From assembly GCF_035046485.1 (NCBI RefSeq), contig NC_085138.1, positions 272,161,694 through 272,225,693 of the forward strand: DNA of 64,000 nt, written 5' to 3'. Made by a program: the position numbers and the translations under genes. Below, piece by piece: positions 19,701 to 28,700 of the stretch (position 1 is its first letter; every line of letters starts with the position of its first letter). The stretch is from Aedes albopictus (lineage: Eukaryota > Arthropoda > Insecta > Diptera > Culicidae). The notes below the pieces were generated by a model. The model had not been told where the DNA came from. It did no database searches and saw only the letters and a program-made list of their open reading frames with translations.

Positions 19701-22700
19701 GATCCCCTATGATGATCTTGACGTCGTGGTTTGGGCAGCGGTCGTACTCGCGTTCGAGCTGCGCGTAAAATGCGTCTTTGTCATCATCAGTGCTTCCGGA
19801 GTGAGGGCTGTGCACGTTTATTATGCTAATGTTGAAGAATCGGCCCTTGATCCTCAACCTGCACATTCTTTCGTCGATCGGCCACCAACCGATCACGCGC
19901 TTCTGCATGTCGCCCATCACTATAAAAGCTGTTCCCAGCTCACGTGTGTTGCCGCAACTCTGGTAGATGGTATGATTACCTCTAAACGTTCGCACCATAG
20001 ATCCTGTCCAACACACCTCCTGCAGCGCTACGATTCCGAACCCGCGGTCCTTCAGTATATCGGCGAGTATACGGGTGCTCCCGATGAAGTTGAGAGATCT
20101 GCAGTTCCACGTACCGAGCTTCCAATCGCAAGTCCCTTTTCGTCGCTGTGGTCGTCGCCATTGGTATCGGTTCGCATTCTTCTCTTGTTGATTTTCCGGT
20201 GCTAGTCTTTTTTACGGCTGGCTCGCAGGGCCTGACACCAACCCACTAACCCAGGGAGCTGGGCTTACCTTCCCGGAAGCTACGGGTTCTGCATTGGCAT
20301 TTCCTCCAACTACAGTGCTAAATAGCTAGGCTCGAGCGCCAGTCTTCGCCGGGGGTGGTGTTTTTAATGGGCGCCCAGGAGGTAATATTTTACCTGAGCT
20401 TCCACCCCCGAATTCGAGTTACACTATTCAGGTAATTATCGGCACCACAAGCACAGGTGTTTAGAAATTTAGAAAAAAATATGAAATAAATATAACAGCA
20501 ATTTTAACACCGGTGGAGGCTGTAATGTCCATAATTTCCCGAAAAGTGCAATTCGAAAGAACAGCCTATGCAAAAAAGAAGGGAGAATCTATGTTAAAAA
20601 AGTAAGCAGTTGCAATGCCGATAATTTCTTGAAAAGTGCAACTGGAAAGAACAGCCTATGCAAAAGAAGGGAAAATTTTTGATAAACATATAAGCAGTTG
20701 TAATGCCAACAATTCTTATAACGACTCAAACATTTTTTTTAACGAAGAAGGAAACGTAACACTCTGATAATTGCCATCATACATCGATTTAACGGTTTAT
20801 TTGAAAATTTGAGAGTTGACCAACTGCCAATTCGCGGCGCTCGCATAGTTTTTGTTTGAGTTTGACGTTTGCTCACTACTGCCACCTAGTTGATGATTGG
20901 CCAAATTCAGTCCTTTTAGAATTAGGCGAACCTGTTTCCGAGACTAAAATTTAAATCGAAAAATGAAGTGTTACGTCTGTTTGTTTGTGGTGACATTGTT
21001 TTCCTTGCGGTATTCAAAAACCCAACACTGTTCCTTTTTTTAAACAAGCTTTTTTTTAGAATTTAGGCAATTGGTACAATTATTGTAATTATAACTGCTT
21101 TCATTTCCAACATAGACTTTTCCTTCTTTGCTGCATAGGCTGTTTTTTCGAATTGCACTTTTCAGGAAATTATCGGCATCACAACTGCTTACTTTTTCAA
21201 CATAGATTTTCCCTTCTTTTCTACATAGGCTGTTCTTTCGAGTTACAATGTTTAGGCTAGTTACAATCGGCACCACAAGCACAGGTGTTTAGAAATTTGA
21301 AAAAAAAAAAAATAATTGTTTCGTTCGTCGGAACGCGTTGGAGTTCCGTGATGTGTATTCGCTGAAGACTGTCTATTGCTCTCTTGTTCGTAGTATTCTT
21401 GAATATGCGGTTCAAATATGGGCACCATACCATAACTCACATATAGCACGTATTGAGAGAGTGCAGCGTTGCTTTGTGCGGTTTGCTTTACGAAGACTCC
21501 CATGGAATGACACACTGAGACTTCCCCCCTATGAGCACCGTTGTGAACTTATCAAACTTGAGACTTTACAAGCACGCCGAGTATTCCTGCGGAGAATGTT
21601 CGCTTACGACATTTTAAATAATCGAATTGACTGTCCTGATCTTTTACAACAGGCTAATTTCTTCGTTCCTGTGCGCCGTACCCGTTCTCGTTCCTTGTTC
21701 TTAGTCAGTAGGCACCGTACCGTGTTAGGGCAGAATCACCCTCTAGAAGTATGTTTTAATTTGTTAAATGTTAGTGATTTTGATTTTAATGTTGGCCGAG
21801 ATAGATTTAAAGCCAGTATTAGGAACTTACATTAATGTTTTGTTTTAGTATATACAGTCTGTACAGCGTATGCTGAAGATGAAGTCAAAAAAAAAATATA
21901 ACAGCAATTTAACACCGGTGGTTGTAATAATGCCCATAATTTCCTGAAAAGTGCAATTCGAAAGAACAGCCTATGTAGAAAAGAAGGGAGAATCTATGTT
22001 GAAAATGTAAGCAGTTATAATTTAAAAAAAATTACTAATTGCCTTAATTTTAAGAAGAATATTGTTTAAAAGAAGGAACATTGTTGGGTTTTTGAATGCC
22101 AAAAGGAAAACAATGATACTTTTTCCCTTCTTCATTAAAAATATTTAGAATTGTTGGCATTAAAATTGCTTATATGTTCACTTTTTCTATTCCATTCCAT
22201 AGTATTGGAATAATGATGAAAGCCCTTCTCATACCGCATGAATGAAGAGCCTTTGAAGCGAATAATTAGGAACAGCCATTGGGATGGATCCCTCCAACCG
22301 TTTGCAAAGAAAAACGTGGTCAGTTGAGTCTTTAGTATCTTGTACACTGAACAACATCAGAAGAATATGCGTTTTCTCTGTAAATTTTGCACATCACTTT
22401 TAAAACGTTATTCATCGTAAAACAAGTGCTGTACAATTTTCACAAATCTGTCAAAAACAAAACATTTTATAGCAACGCAACTAACAGTTTGTAAACTTTC
22501 AAGATAGGTTTAAAGATCAACATGCAACTGTGTACAATGGTAATTAAACGTTTGAACCATTGTAGAATATTTTTATGGATATGTATGTATGTATACATTT
22601 TTACCTTAATTTGTTACATATACCGTACAAGAAATAGATATTTGCTCGTAATAACACTATAATGTTAAAATCCTTGCCTATAATACTTATGACACACATG

Positions 22701-25268
22701 TGATACAAGAATCACTGTACAATTGCGCTTGAAATGAGTGCCATACTGAAAATTCTCTCAGTTCAAGTCAGTCTTGTTAGAATTTTCTTGACACTGCGTA
22801 CCGTTGTACAGGAATCATACTCGTATCACATGTCTGTCCGGGGTATAACATATCATTATGATCAACATTTTACTGTTTGTGTATCGAATTAAACTTTTTA
22901 GCAGAGTATATTAAGCTTTTCTGGGGAATGGTACATTCTGGGGAATGGATTTCTGGGGAATGGTGCATTCTGGGGAATGGATTTCTGGGAAATAGTACAT
23001 TCTGGGGAATGGTACATTCTGGGAAATGGTTTTCTGGGGAATGGAATTCTGGGGATTGGTATTCTGGGGAATGGTTTTCTGGGGAATGTTATAGAATCTA
23101 TATTTCTAATAAAACATCAAATTATCCTAAACTTCAACATCATTTCAAAGTTCAAGATGGTAATTATAGTTAATTGAAATTACCTCTAATTGACTTGAAT
23201 ATAAATATTTTTTGAAAGAAAGTAACAAAATATTCGGCAATAAATTGAAAAAAAAATATGGGATGTATGTTAAAATAGACCAATTTACTTAAAACTCATA
23301 CGAAAATTCAAGTCGCTATAACTTTTTTTATGGTCAATTTTAAGTTGAGTCAAACGTTTTTCAATGCTCATTATATAAGTCATGAATGCTCAAAATTTCA
23401 TTACATTCGGGTCGTGGTATCCGGAGATATAACAGGCCAAAGTTGACTATCGGATAATTATGACTCTTTCTGGAATATTTCCACAGAGAACTGGATGTCT
23501 CCATGTCAAATTTCATTCAGTAAGTTGTGTAAGAATTTGAATCCTTACTTGAGTATGGATGCAAACCAATATTATACGAAGAAAACACTTGCGCCGCCAA
23601 ACACTATATTGCCACACTCAGTGGTGAATTGAAACATTTCAAGTGGTGAATTACATTAGTATGAGGAACTAATCGATCTCAGCGCCACGATGTTGCCACT
23701 TGTGTTGCCGATGAAATATTCCTTACACAAAATTCAGATTGGACTTAGATGTCTGTTCTCTGTGATATTTCTAACTTCATGAAAAATAGCCCGATCTTTT
23801 CATAGACCATGATAGACAACTAGTCGACCAACTCACAGTAAAAATTTCTGAATTTTTTATGTACTTTTCGAAAAGTTACAGCCATTTGGCCATTATTTGA
23901 AAAGTGAAAATGTTGCCTATCCCGATCATTTTGTCTATTCCCTGTATGTTTGCGGGTGCGTCTTGTCTCGCTTCCTGTTTTTCGGTATGAAGATGACTTG
24001 CCTTGAGCATCTTCATCAACGATGGAACCATTAAAAAAAAAAATGTTAATATAACATTTAACTTAATGGGTCACTTGTAAATCAGTCATTAAAAAAATGG
24101 CAGCCCCAGCATTATCAGTCATTTTTCCGAACATGTTTTGGGTATTTTAGTCCTACTTCTTCTGGATAAATGGTGGCAAGGAAAAGGGACCACACACTGG
24201 TCTTATCGAGTATCGCACAACAAACCTGCGCAGAGAGGTCCCCCCTGAGAAGCGACGCTTTCTTCGGGCCGAAAAGAAACAAATAGTCCTATCCGACAGC
24301 ATTCGGGAGAAAGCATCGCATATAGCCTCTTTGCCGCCAGTGCCCGGAAATGAACAAGCAATTTCGGATGGTATGGCCGAATGTATGGACCTTCACTTGA
24401 GCATCCTTCAGCAGACCGAATCGAACCAAGCCGAAGTATTGGTATCTACGTTTCCGCATCTGCTGTCTTACGGTGGTAGAATGGTAAGTGCTTATTGAAT
24501 CTAATAAGCATCTAATGATCTAATGATTTCGTTTTTGCAGGTCCAACAAGTTTTCAAGCGTTTCCATAGCAATTACGATGAATCCACCCCAATAGACAAG
24601 TTTCTAGTTTTGGGATTGTTGCTAGATGCACATGCATTTGCTCAAGTTGAAAATAGTGAGTGATAAAGACTGGCTTATAATGTGGCAGATGATTTTGTAT
24701 TGATTGATTTCAGAGCACATCAGAGCCACTCTACGAATTATGAAAAAGTTGATTATGATCGGTAAAAAAGAGGAGTCTGATGAAATGTCCACCGAAGAGG
24801 CAGAAGCGTCATCGCTTATCAGATGGATAAAGGTAGTATAGGCTTGTGATTAGTGTACTTTGGGCTGATTAAACGAAATATCACTTTTTTTTGTAGTGCA
24901 ACGAGAATGAATTGGAAATTTACACAGTGCAGCAATACGTGTCTGAGCGATCCAACACTGCTCCCCATATCGTTTGCCTGGCGGACGTTTTCAGAGAAGG
25001 AAACATGTACATAATATTCCAGGACAAGTTCATCCACTGTGGGACATCTGCTGTACATTCGATGGATGTGCTTTTTAAATTGTTTACCGTATTTGCTATT
25101 CCCGTACCAGTCATGCTTAGAAAGATACACGAGCTGTTGATGGTGTATTTGTGGAAAATAACAACATCCTGTAAGAGCGTCACGGTTTCGAAGATGATGG
25201 CTAAGTTGGAAGAACTGGATGTTTTTAATCAAAATGACAGCAATGCGAACTCTGGTAGCACGTCGTAA
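13703..25268 (+). CDS. SAM-domain paralogue, plus strand, nine exons
   Basis: Exons 13703-13800, 13859-14123, 14187-14384, 14966-15117, 15186-15285, 24151-24483, 24541-24655, 24714-24832 and 24897-25268 join in frame with GT-AG borders to 583 aa. Residues 66-120 form a SAM-like domain (LLQQWGLEALCERF, ILDVDIVDLCR, PIRYRLVLRHNLQNG). A basic patch NRKKKKPA follows near 155, a likely nuclear signal. Exons 4-6 carry a block ending TRITPDAPKE|SYFFWINGGKEKGPHTG, seen in a group of uncharacterised insect and fish proteins. The C-terminal 120 residues (VYLWKITTSCKSV near the end) are unassigned. Exons 1-5 are collinear with the minus-strand paralogue, so the pair arose by inverted duplication. Intron 5 is 8.9 kb and full of transposons. 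No known reaction; an adaptor-like nuclear role is inference. A polyadenylation signal lies at 25343. Confidence 0.8.
14428..14899. mobile_element. Possible MITE in intron 3
   Basis: The left end reads CACAGACAAACAGATGTCAC and the right end, in complement, TCACAGACAAATTGTAC with ACGTCTG nearby. The same end motif occurs at 30633 and 31247, at 20970 and at 48775, so a dispersed family is likely. Boundaries are approximate. Confidence 0.4.
15341..15455 (-). mobile_element. SINE fragment (Feilai-like)
   Basis: TTCTTCTTGGCGTAACGTCC followed by GCCTGCTTATCAGCTTTGG and AATGACCATTTTGCTGTGTA matches the 3' half of the SINE at 28146-28420. The tRNA-like head is missing. Confidence 0.65.
15713..15917. 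repeat. CATTCCCCAGAATGTAC minisatellite, left arm
   Basis: At least 13 imperfect units of 11-17 bases, each with the core ATTCCCCAGAA and alternating linkers (AACC, TTCC, TGTACC). ORFs through it give repetitive peptides such as HSPE/FPRI or GNGILG and are not genes. Confidence 0.9.
16251..17171. mobile_element. TA-flanked MITE, GGGGCAATATG family
   Basis: Ends GGGGTAGTAGGGGCAATATG and, in complement, GGGGTGATCGGGGCAATATG. TA flanks at 16249-16250 and 17172-17173. The word GGGGCAATATGAGCCACC (or its complement) also appears internally at 16283 and twice near 16925-16973. It inserted into the target duplication beside the LINE's 3' end. Confidence 0.8.
17178..20413 (-). mobile_element. RTE-like non-LTR retrotransposon with target duplication
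   Basis: It is 3.24 kb with one long ORF. The right flank is TCGAGTTACACT (20414-20425). The same 12 bases flank the 3' end but are split by the MITE: TCGAGTTA at 16243-16250 and TACACT at 17172-17177. It inserted into foldback element A. The short 5' leader and single ORF with no ORF1 fit the RTE clade (the Aedes JAM1 type); clade assignment is inference. Confidence 0.8.
17209..20211 (-). CDS. RTE-like endonuclease-reverse transcriptase, intact
   Basis: The first ATG at 20016 would cut off the start of the endonuclease. The frame stays open to 20211, and upstream residues include KLGTWNCRSLN and IVALQEVCW, both needed endonuclease motifs, so the functional start is probably non-ATG or upstream. 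Endonuclease residues IIIGDLNAQVG, QIDHVLID and DSDHYLVMIKL follow. The reverse transcriptase has NNKAAGKDGI, LFIDFKAAYDS, RRGLRQGDGLSCLLFNIA and the catalytic FADDMDII. The C-terminus has the RTE-type tail ending in RIRWAGHVARMPDNNPAK. No stop or frameshift interrupts about 1000 codons, so the copy could be active or recently so. It lies in an intron, antisense to the plus SAM paralogue. Confidence 0.85.
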   Translation of the reverse strand, partial: KRLAPENQQEKNANRYQWRRPQRRKGTCDWKLGTWNCRSLNFIGSTRILADILKDRGFGIVALQEVCWTGSMVRTFRGNHTIYQSCGNTRELGTAFIVMGDMQKRVIGWWPIDERMCRLRIKGRFFNISIINVHSPHSGSTDDDKDAFYAQLEREYDRCPNHDVKIIIGDLNAQVGQEEEFRPTIGKFSAHQLTNENGLRLIDFAASKNMAIRSTFFQHSLPYRYTWRSPQQTESQIDHVLIDGRHFSDIIDVRTYRGANIDSDHYLVMIKLRPKLSVINNVHYRRPPRYDLERLKQPDVATAYAQNLEAALPDEGVLDVAPLEDCWSTMKAAINNAAESTIGYVERSRRNDWFDEECRAVLEEKDAARAVMLQHGTRQNVERYRQKRKQQTRLFREKKRRLEEAECEEMELLCRSQETRKFYQKLNASRKGYVPQAEICRDREGSLLTDKREVIERWKQHFDEHLNGEDNVGTEDQGSGGNDYVGAAEDGNEPTPTLREVKDAIHQLKNNKAAGKDGIAAELIKMGPEKLATCLHQLVVKIWETEQLPEEWKEGIICPIHKKGDKLMCENFRAITVLNAAYKVLSQIIFRRLSPKVNEFVGSYQAGFIDGRSTTDQIFTVRQILQKCREYQVPTHHLFIDFKAAYDSIDRTELWKIMDENSFPGKLTRLIRATMDGVQNSVRISGELSSSFESRRGLRQGDGLSCLLFNIALEGVMRRAGLNSRGTIFTKSSQFVCFADDMDIIARTFGTVAEQYTRLKREAAKVGLVVNAAKTKYMLVGGTERDRTSLGSNVTIDGDTFEVVEEFVYLGSLLTADNNVSREIRRRIISGSRAYYGLQKKLRSKKIHPRTKCTMYKTLIRPVVLYGHETWTMLEEDLQALGVFERRVLRTIFGGVQENGVWRRRMNHELAALYGEHSIQKVAKAGRIRWAGHVARMPDNNPAKLVFANHPVGTRRRGAQRARWADQVERDLASVGRDRGWRAAAANRVLWRQIVDSVLS
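20761..20992. other. Interval between foldback elements A and B
   Basis: Contains GCTCACTACTGCCACCTAG and GTTACGTCTGTTTGTTTGTG, the end motif of a dispersed MITE family also seen at 14428, 30633 and 48775. No gene. Confidence 0.4.
21311..21883 (+). mobile_element. 5'-truncated non-LTR retrotransposon 3' end
   Basis: The fragment lies between two A-runs inside foldback B, as expected for target-primed insertion into an A-rich site; element A has the uninterrupted site. It ends GAAGATGAAGTC before the A-run. Confidence 0.6.
21338..21838 (+). pseudogene. C-terminal fragment of a non-LTR reverse transcriptase ORF
   Basis: About 165 residues after the reverse transcriptase core: LVRSILEYAVQIWAPYHNSH, RIERVQRCFVRFALRRLPWN, then LPPYEHRCELIKLETLQARR. 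This is the thumb and C-terminal region typical of several insect LINE clades. Catalytic motifs are absent because the copy is 5' truncated. The frame is open to its natural stop. Confidence 0.75.
22114..22912. other. No gene seen
   Basis: AT-rich. The first 90 bases resemble foldback A arms (GTTGGCATTAAAATTGC). The rest is anonymous; a GTATGTATGTATA run is at about 22582. Confidence 0.4.
22913..23085. repeat. TTCTGGGGAATGG minisatellite, right arm
   Basis: About 12 imperfect units with core TTCTGGGGAAT, the exact complement of the left-arm core at 15713-15917. Linkers GGTACA, GGAT, GGTG and GGTT vary as on the left. Confidence 0.9.
23476..24150. other. End of intron 5 of the plus SAM paralogue
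   Basis: Anonymous sequence outside the large inverted repeat. No domain-bearing ORF or obvious element. It ends in GGTATTTTAG, the acceptor of exon 6. Confidence 0.5.
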
Positions 25269-25342
25269 AAGGGTGTAAATAGTATTCTTTTATGGACCAA
25301 GGACTGATTCGATGTATTTAATTTATTTTGTTCTCTTGCGGT

Positions 25343-25348
25343 AATAAA
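25343..25348 (+). terminator. Poly(A) signal AATAAA, plus SAM paralogue
   Basis: AATAAA lies 75 bases after the stop codon at 25266-25268. Confidence 0.6.
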
Positions 25349-25375
25349 TTGGTAAACAACTGAATTTGATTCACA

Positions 25376-25381
25376 TTTATT
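25376..25381 (-). terminator. Candidate poly(A) signal, RTN4IP1-like gene
   Basis: A minus-strand AATAAA about 390 bases past the stop at 25767. If used, the transcript would end close to or overlap the end of the convergent SAM paralogue transcript. Confidence 0.35.
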
Positions 25382-25766
25382 GCAATAGTTTCGTGCCTTT
25401 CTTAACTAAAAACAATAGAAACGAGAAAAAAAACATTTCAAAAATAAAAGGTGCTATGGCAAGATGAATTATGTACATAACAAATGCTGGGAACACACTA
25501 CTTTTTATGAAATATTACCGATTGCTTGATAATCGAAGATACGTAACTGTTGTTACGGTTACTGTAATCAGGAAGTTGATGTATAAGTACCTGGTATTCA
25601 AAGACGAAAAAGACAAAAACACTGTATATTAGTCACAATATGTCTTGAATGGGACACTGATTGTATAAAAAAAACAACGACGACGAGATGATTTCAGACT
25701 ATTGAGTTGTGTTGTAACTGTAAGATGGTAGTATTGTTCCCACGCGTCAGAGTCGTTTCCTTATAT

Positions 25767-28700
25767 CTACCGGAAGGTAATGATCGTACTACCAATACTT
25801 TTTTCGCTACATATATGATCTAATGCTCGTTCGACCTCGCCTGGCGTGTAAACCTGTTGAATCAATTACTTATATGAAATGATGCTTTCAAAAGATAATC
25901 CCACAAATACTCACCCTATCGACGACAGTTTTCAGCGTCTCGTCATTCACGAAACCAGCCAACCGCTCCAGCCCGTGGTGGCACAAGTGTGGACCACCAC
26001 AGTCGGGATGGGTTCGAAAAATAACCGCCATCATCTTGCGAAACTTTACCAGCATTGCTAAAAGTACCCGCATCAGTGGTCCATATTCATCCGAGGCCAG
26101 TTCCGGTTCAACGGCGTCGATAATGATGCCGTGTTTGGTGAGGAACTTCTCCAAAAATTTGTGATCGTACGCGATGCGGGTGGTTAGGAAGATGTAGTCG
26201 AACTTCTCTCGCGGTGTCAATTCGTTGATCAGATTCGATTTTTCCACGTTGACGTCGATGAAGTTGGCTCGGAAGTGTTCGTTTGCAAATGTAATGATGT
26301 CTGCAGCACCTGTGGGAATATTTGATTCATTTAGAATGGTGAGATATGTTAAAGTGTTATGTCACTACCTCTTTCCTCTGTTAAAGTGTGAAGCATGGAA
26401 AATTATTGAAAATATTGACGGGATGAAACTGCCATTAGTATTGCTTCTAGACTTTAAGACCAAAATTAGCAAATGCAGAAAATCTGATAAATGCTTAATA
26501 ACATTATGACAATCGGAGTAGACCCATGCCCACGGGACTCAAAGAAAATTTTAATTATGAAAAGTTTCTGAACCTACCGGGAGTTGAATGTCTCGCTCTC
26601 AGTATACAAAAGAGGAGAAACTCAGTTTACTAACTACGTAATCTAAATATATCCTTCAATGAACTTACCTAATTCGTGGATGACCGGAGCCGATCTGGTG
26701 TGGCAGGTAACGGCCACATTTGCTCCCCACTTATTCGCCAGCTGTGTAATCACGCACCCCACCGGAGAACAGGCATCCTGCACCAGCACTCGCTTGCCCT
26801 TAGACGTATGCTCGGTTAAACCATGCGCATCCATTAAACTGAGAGCTATACAACCACTGTAGGGTAAACTTGCTGCACCTTCAAACCCAATCAGGAACGG
26901 TTTGCGGGATATTCGAGTCTCGGGGACCACAACCAGCTCCGAAGCAGTGCCCGACTCGTACCAAGGGGCAGCAAGCCAAACTTCGTCGCCTATTTCGAGT
27001 CCACTTTTCGAAGTCTTGCCAACTGCTTCCACAATTCCGGCGCAAGACCGACCCAGCACCAGTGGTAGCTCGGTATTATAGCTAGAATCGTAGTTCTTAA
27101 TCAATCTTCGCAGTGTTCGTCCATATCCGAATGCTATTCGGCGGTCTATCCGGTTTAGGGCTGCTGCTCGAACCCGTACCAGTATGTCGCTGGAAGACTC
27201 AAACGGAGGAACTCCGGTATTGCAAACTGCCACGTTGTCCGGATCCCGAAAGGAAGTGCAGGCAATCGATTTCATTATGGGCATGGCTATGTGGGGTCTC
27301 GCAAGCCAAAATCCTAACAGCACACCCCCAGTAGTGCCAAATCCAAGGCCCACCAGCACGAAGAAGGCATTGTTAAGAGAAACTGTAAAGATAAAACAAA
27401 ATGTGTTTCAGTGAAATTTCTAAATTGTTTTCAGATGTGTTAATCATATAGAAAAATCCAGAAACTATTCTCTTTTCGTCTCGTCGATTCTCTTTTTCGC
27501 TCATAATTTAATTAGAACAAATCAAAAATCATTGTGCTTCCTGTTTCCATTGATGTCATTTTTAGAGGAATTGCCGTACATTGAAGATCTGATCCGTTAT
27601 CAACAAACTGTCGATGAAGCCGGCCTAATGCCTTAAAACGTCTGGGCATGAACCAGCCTCGGGCTGAACTTCCCCATAATAAAGAGCTAATAATAATTAA
27701 AAACGTCTCAAAAAATCATTCGTTTTAGTTAATTCAACGGACGTTTATCTGGGATAGCACTTTGTACTAGGCGGCTTTTAAAATTGTGAACGCTCTTAAG
27801 TTCTCACATTTCAAAGGGTCGTCCATGTTAGGGTGGCCTATTGTTATTAAATGTAATTCACCCTGGCTGTTTAATGTTAAATTTGGAACTCTTTTGTTTT
27901 AATTTCAGTTTGAAAGTGCAGCCACCGGAAGCATACGTACGAGGATCTGTGGGATATGCTGTCTAAAACTGTTGAACTAAATACCAAACTGGGTAAATAC
28001 TGGTGTAACGACCATTCTTGGAAATTATTATATTGTTATAGAGTAATGATAATCAAAATGAATCGTAGTGTTGCCACCTCACATTTTGAGGGATGTTCTA
28101 GACCTGAAAAACTCGTACTCTTGCTCAGACGTCGGTTTTACTCTCTCTCTTCTTGGCGTAACGTCCTCATTGGGACAAAGCCTGCTTCTCAGCTTAGTGT
28201 TCTATGAGCACTTCCACAGTTATTAACTGAGAGCTTCCTCTGCCAGTGACCATTTTGCATGTGTATATCGTGTGGCAGGAACGAAGATACTCTATGCCCA
28301 AGGAAGTCAAGGAAATTTCCTTTACGAAAAGATCCTGGACCGACCGGGAATCGAACCCGTCACCCTCAGCATGGTCATGCTGAATACCCGTGCGTTTACC
28401 GCCTCGGCTATATGGGCCCCGTCGTCGGTTTTACTAACAATGGTAATTACCTACGAGAATATTTTGCTCGTTTTGATTATTGTACTGCCGTGAATCGCAA
28501 GTCAGTCCCATATGTAAAAAGTAGGCATTGAGTAAATGGCCTCTGAAGTTTTCAAATTCGATTTCTATGCGAAACTCTAAAAAATCGCCATAAATTGAAA
28601 ACTTTTGCGATCATCATTAAACTTTCATATATTGTTTCAAACGTGGAAACGTAACAGCGAAAAATATAAAACTGGCTAAAATAGTGTTAGGTTTTGTACT

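Larger units (their letters stand above)
15990..20760. mobile_element. Foldback element A, tandem-unit arms, split by a LINE
   Basis: The left arm (about 16060-16250) and right arm (about 20414-20720) carry tandem units of about 65-80 bases around CTTTTCTGCATAGGCTGTTC and AATTATCGGCAT, in opposite orientations. The core contains ATCGGCACCACAAGCACAGG and AACACCGGTGG. The same arms and core form element B. An RTE-like LINE and then a MITE are inserted at 16251-20413. Long arms of short tandem units resemble Drosophila FB or Galileo foldback elements; that parallel is inference from structure. Confidence 0.6.
20993..22113. mobile_element. Foldback element B
   Basis: The outermost arms pair CATTGTTTTCC, ATTCAAAAACCCAACA and TTCCTT between 20993-21040 and 22060-22113. 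Tandem units like those of element A follow inward (21090-21245 and 21935-22015 in opposite orientation). The core has ATCGGCACCACAAGCACAGG as in element A. A LINE 3' fragment sits in its A-rich core. Similar arm sequence recurs at about 22125-22200, so a third partial copy may adjoin. Confidence 0.65.
15520..23475. repeat. Large inverted repeat, arms built on a CCCCAGAA minisatellite
   Basis: Left arm about 15520-15920 and right arm about 22913-23475 are inverted copies. From the outside in they share ATTATCCGATAG, a block around GGTTATATCTTCGGATTCAA, GACTTATATAA, then GATTCTATAACATTCCCCAG and the minisatellite. The right arm has about 200 extra bases at 23110-23325. Everything between (15.96-22.9 kb) is nested mobile DNA. 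Either this is one foldback-type transposon enlarged by insertions, or two copies of a smaller element in opposite orientation. Confidence 0.7.
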
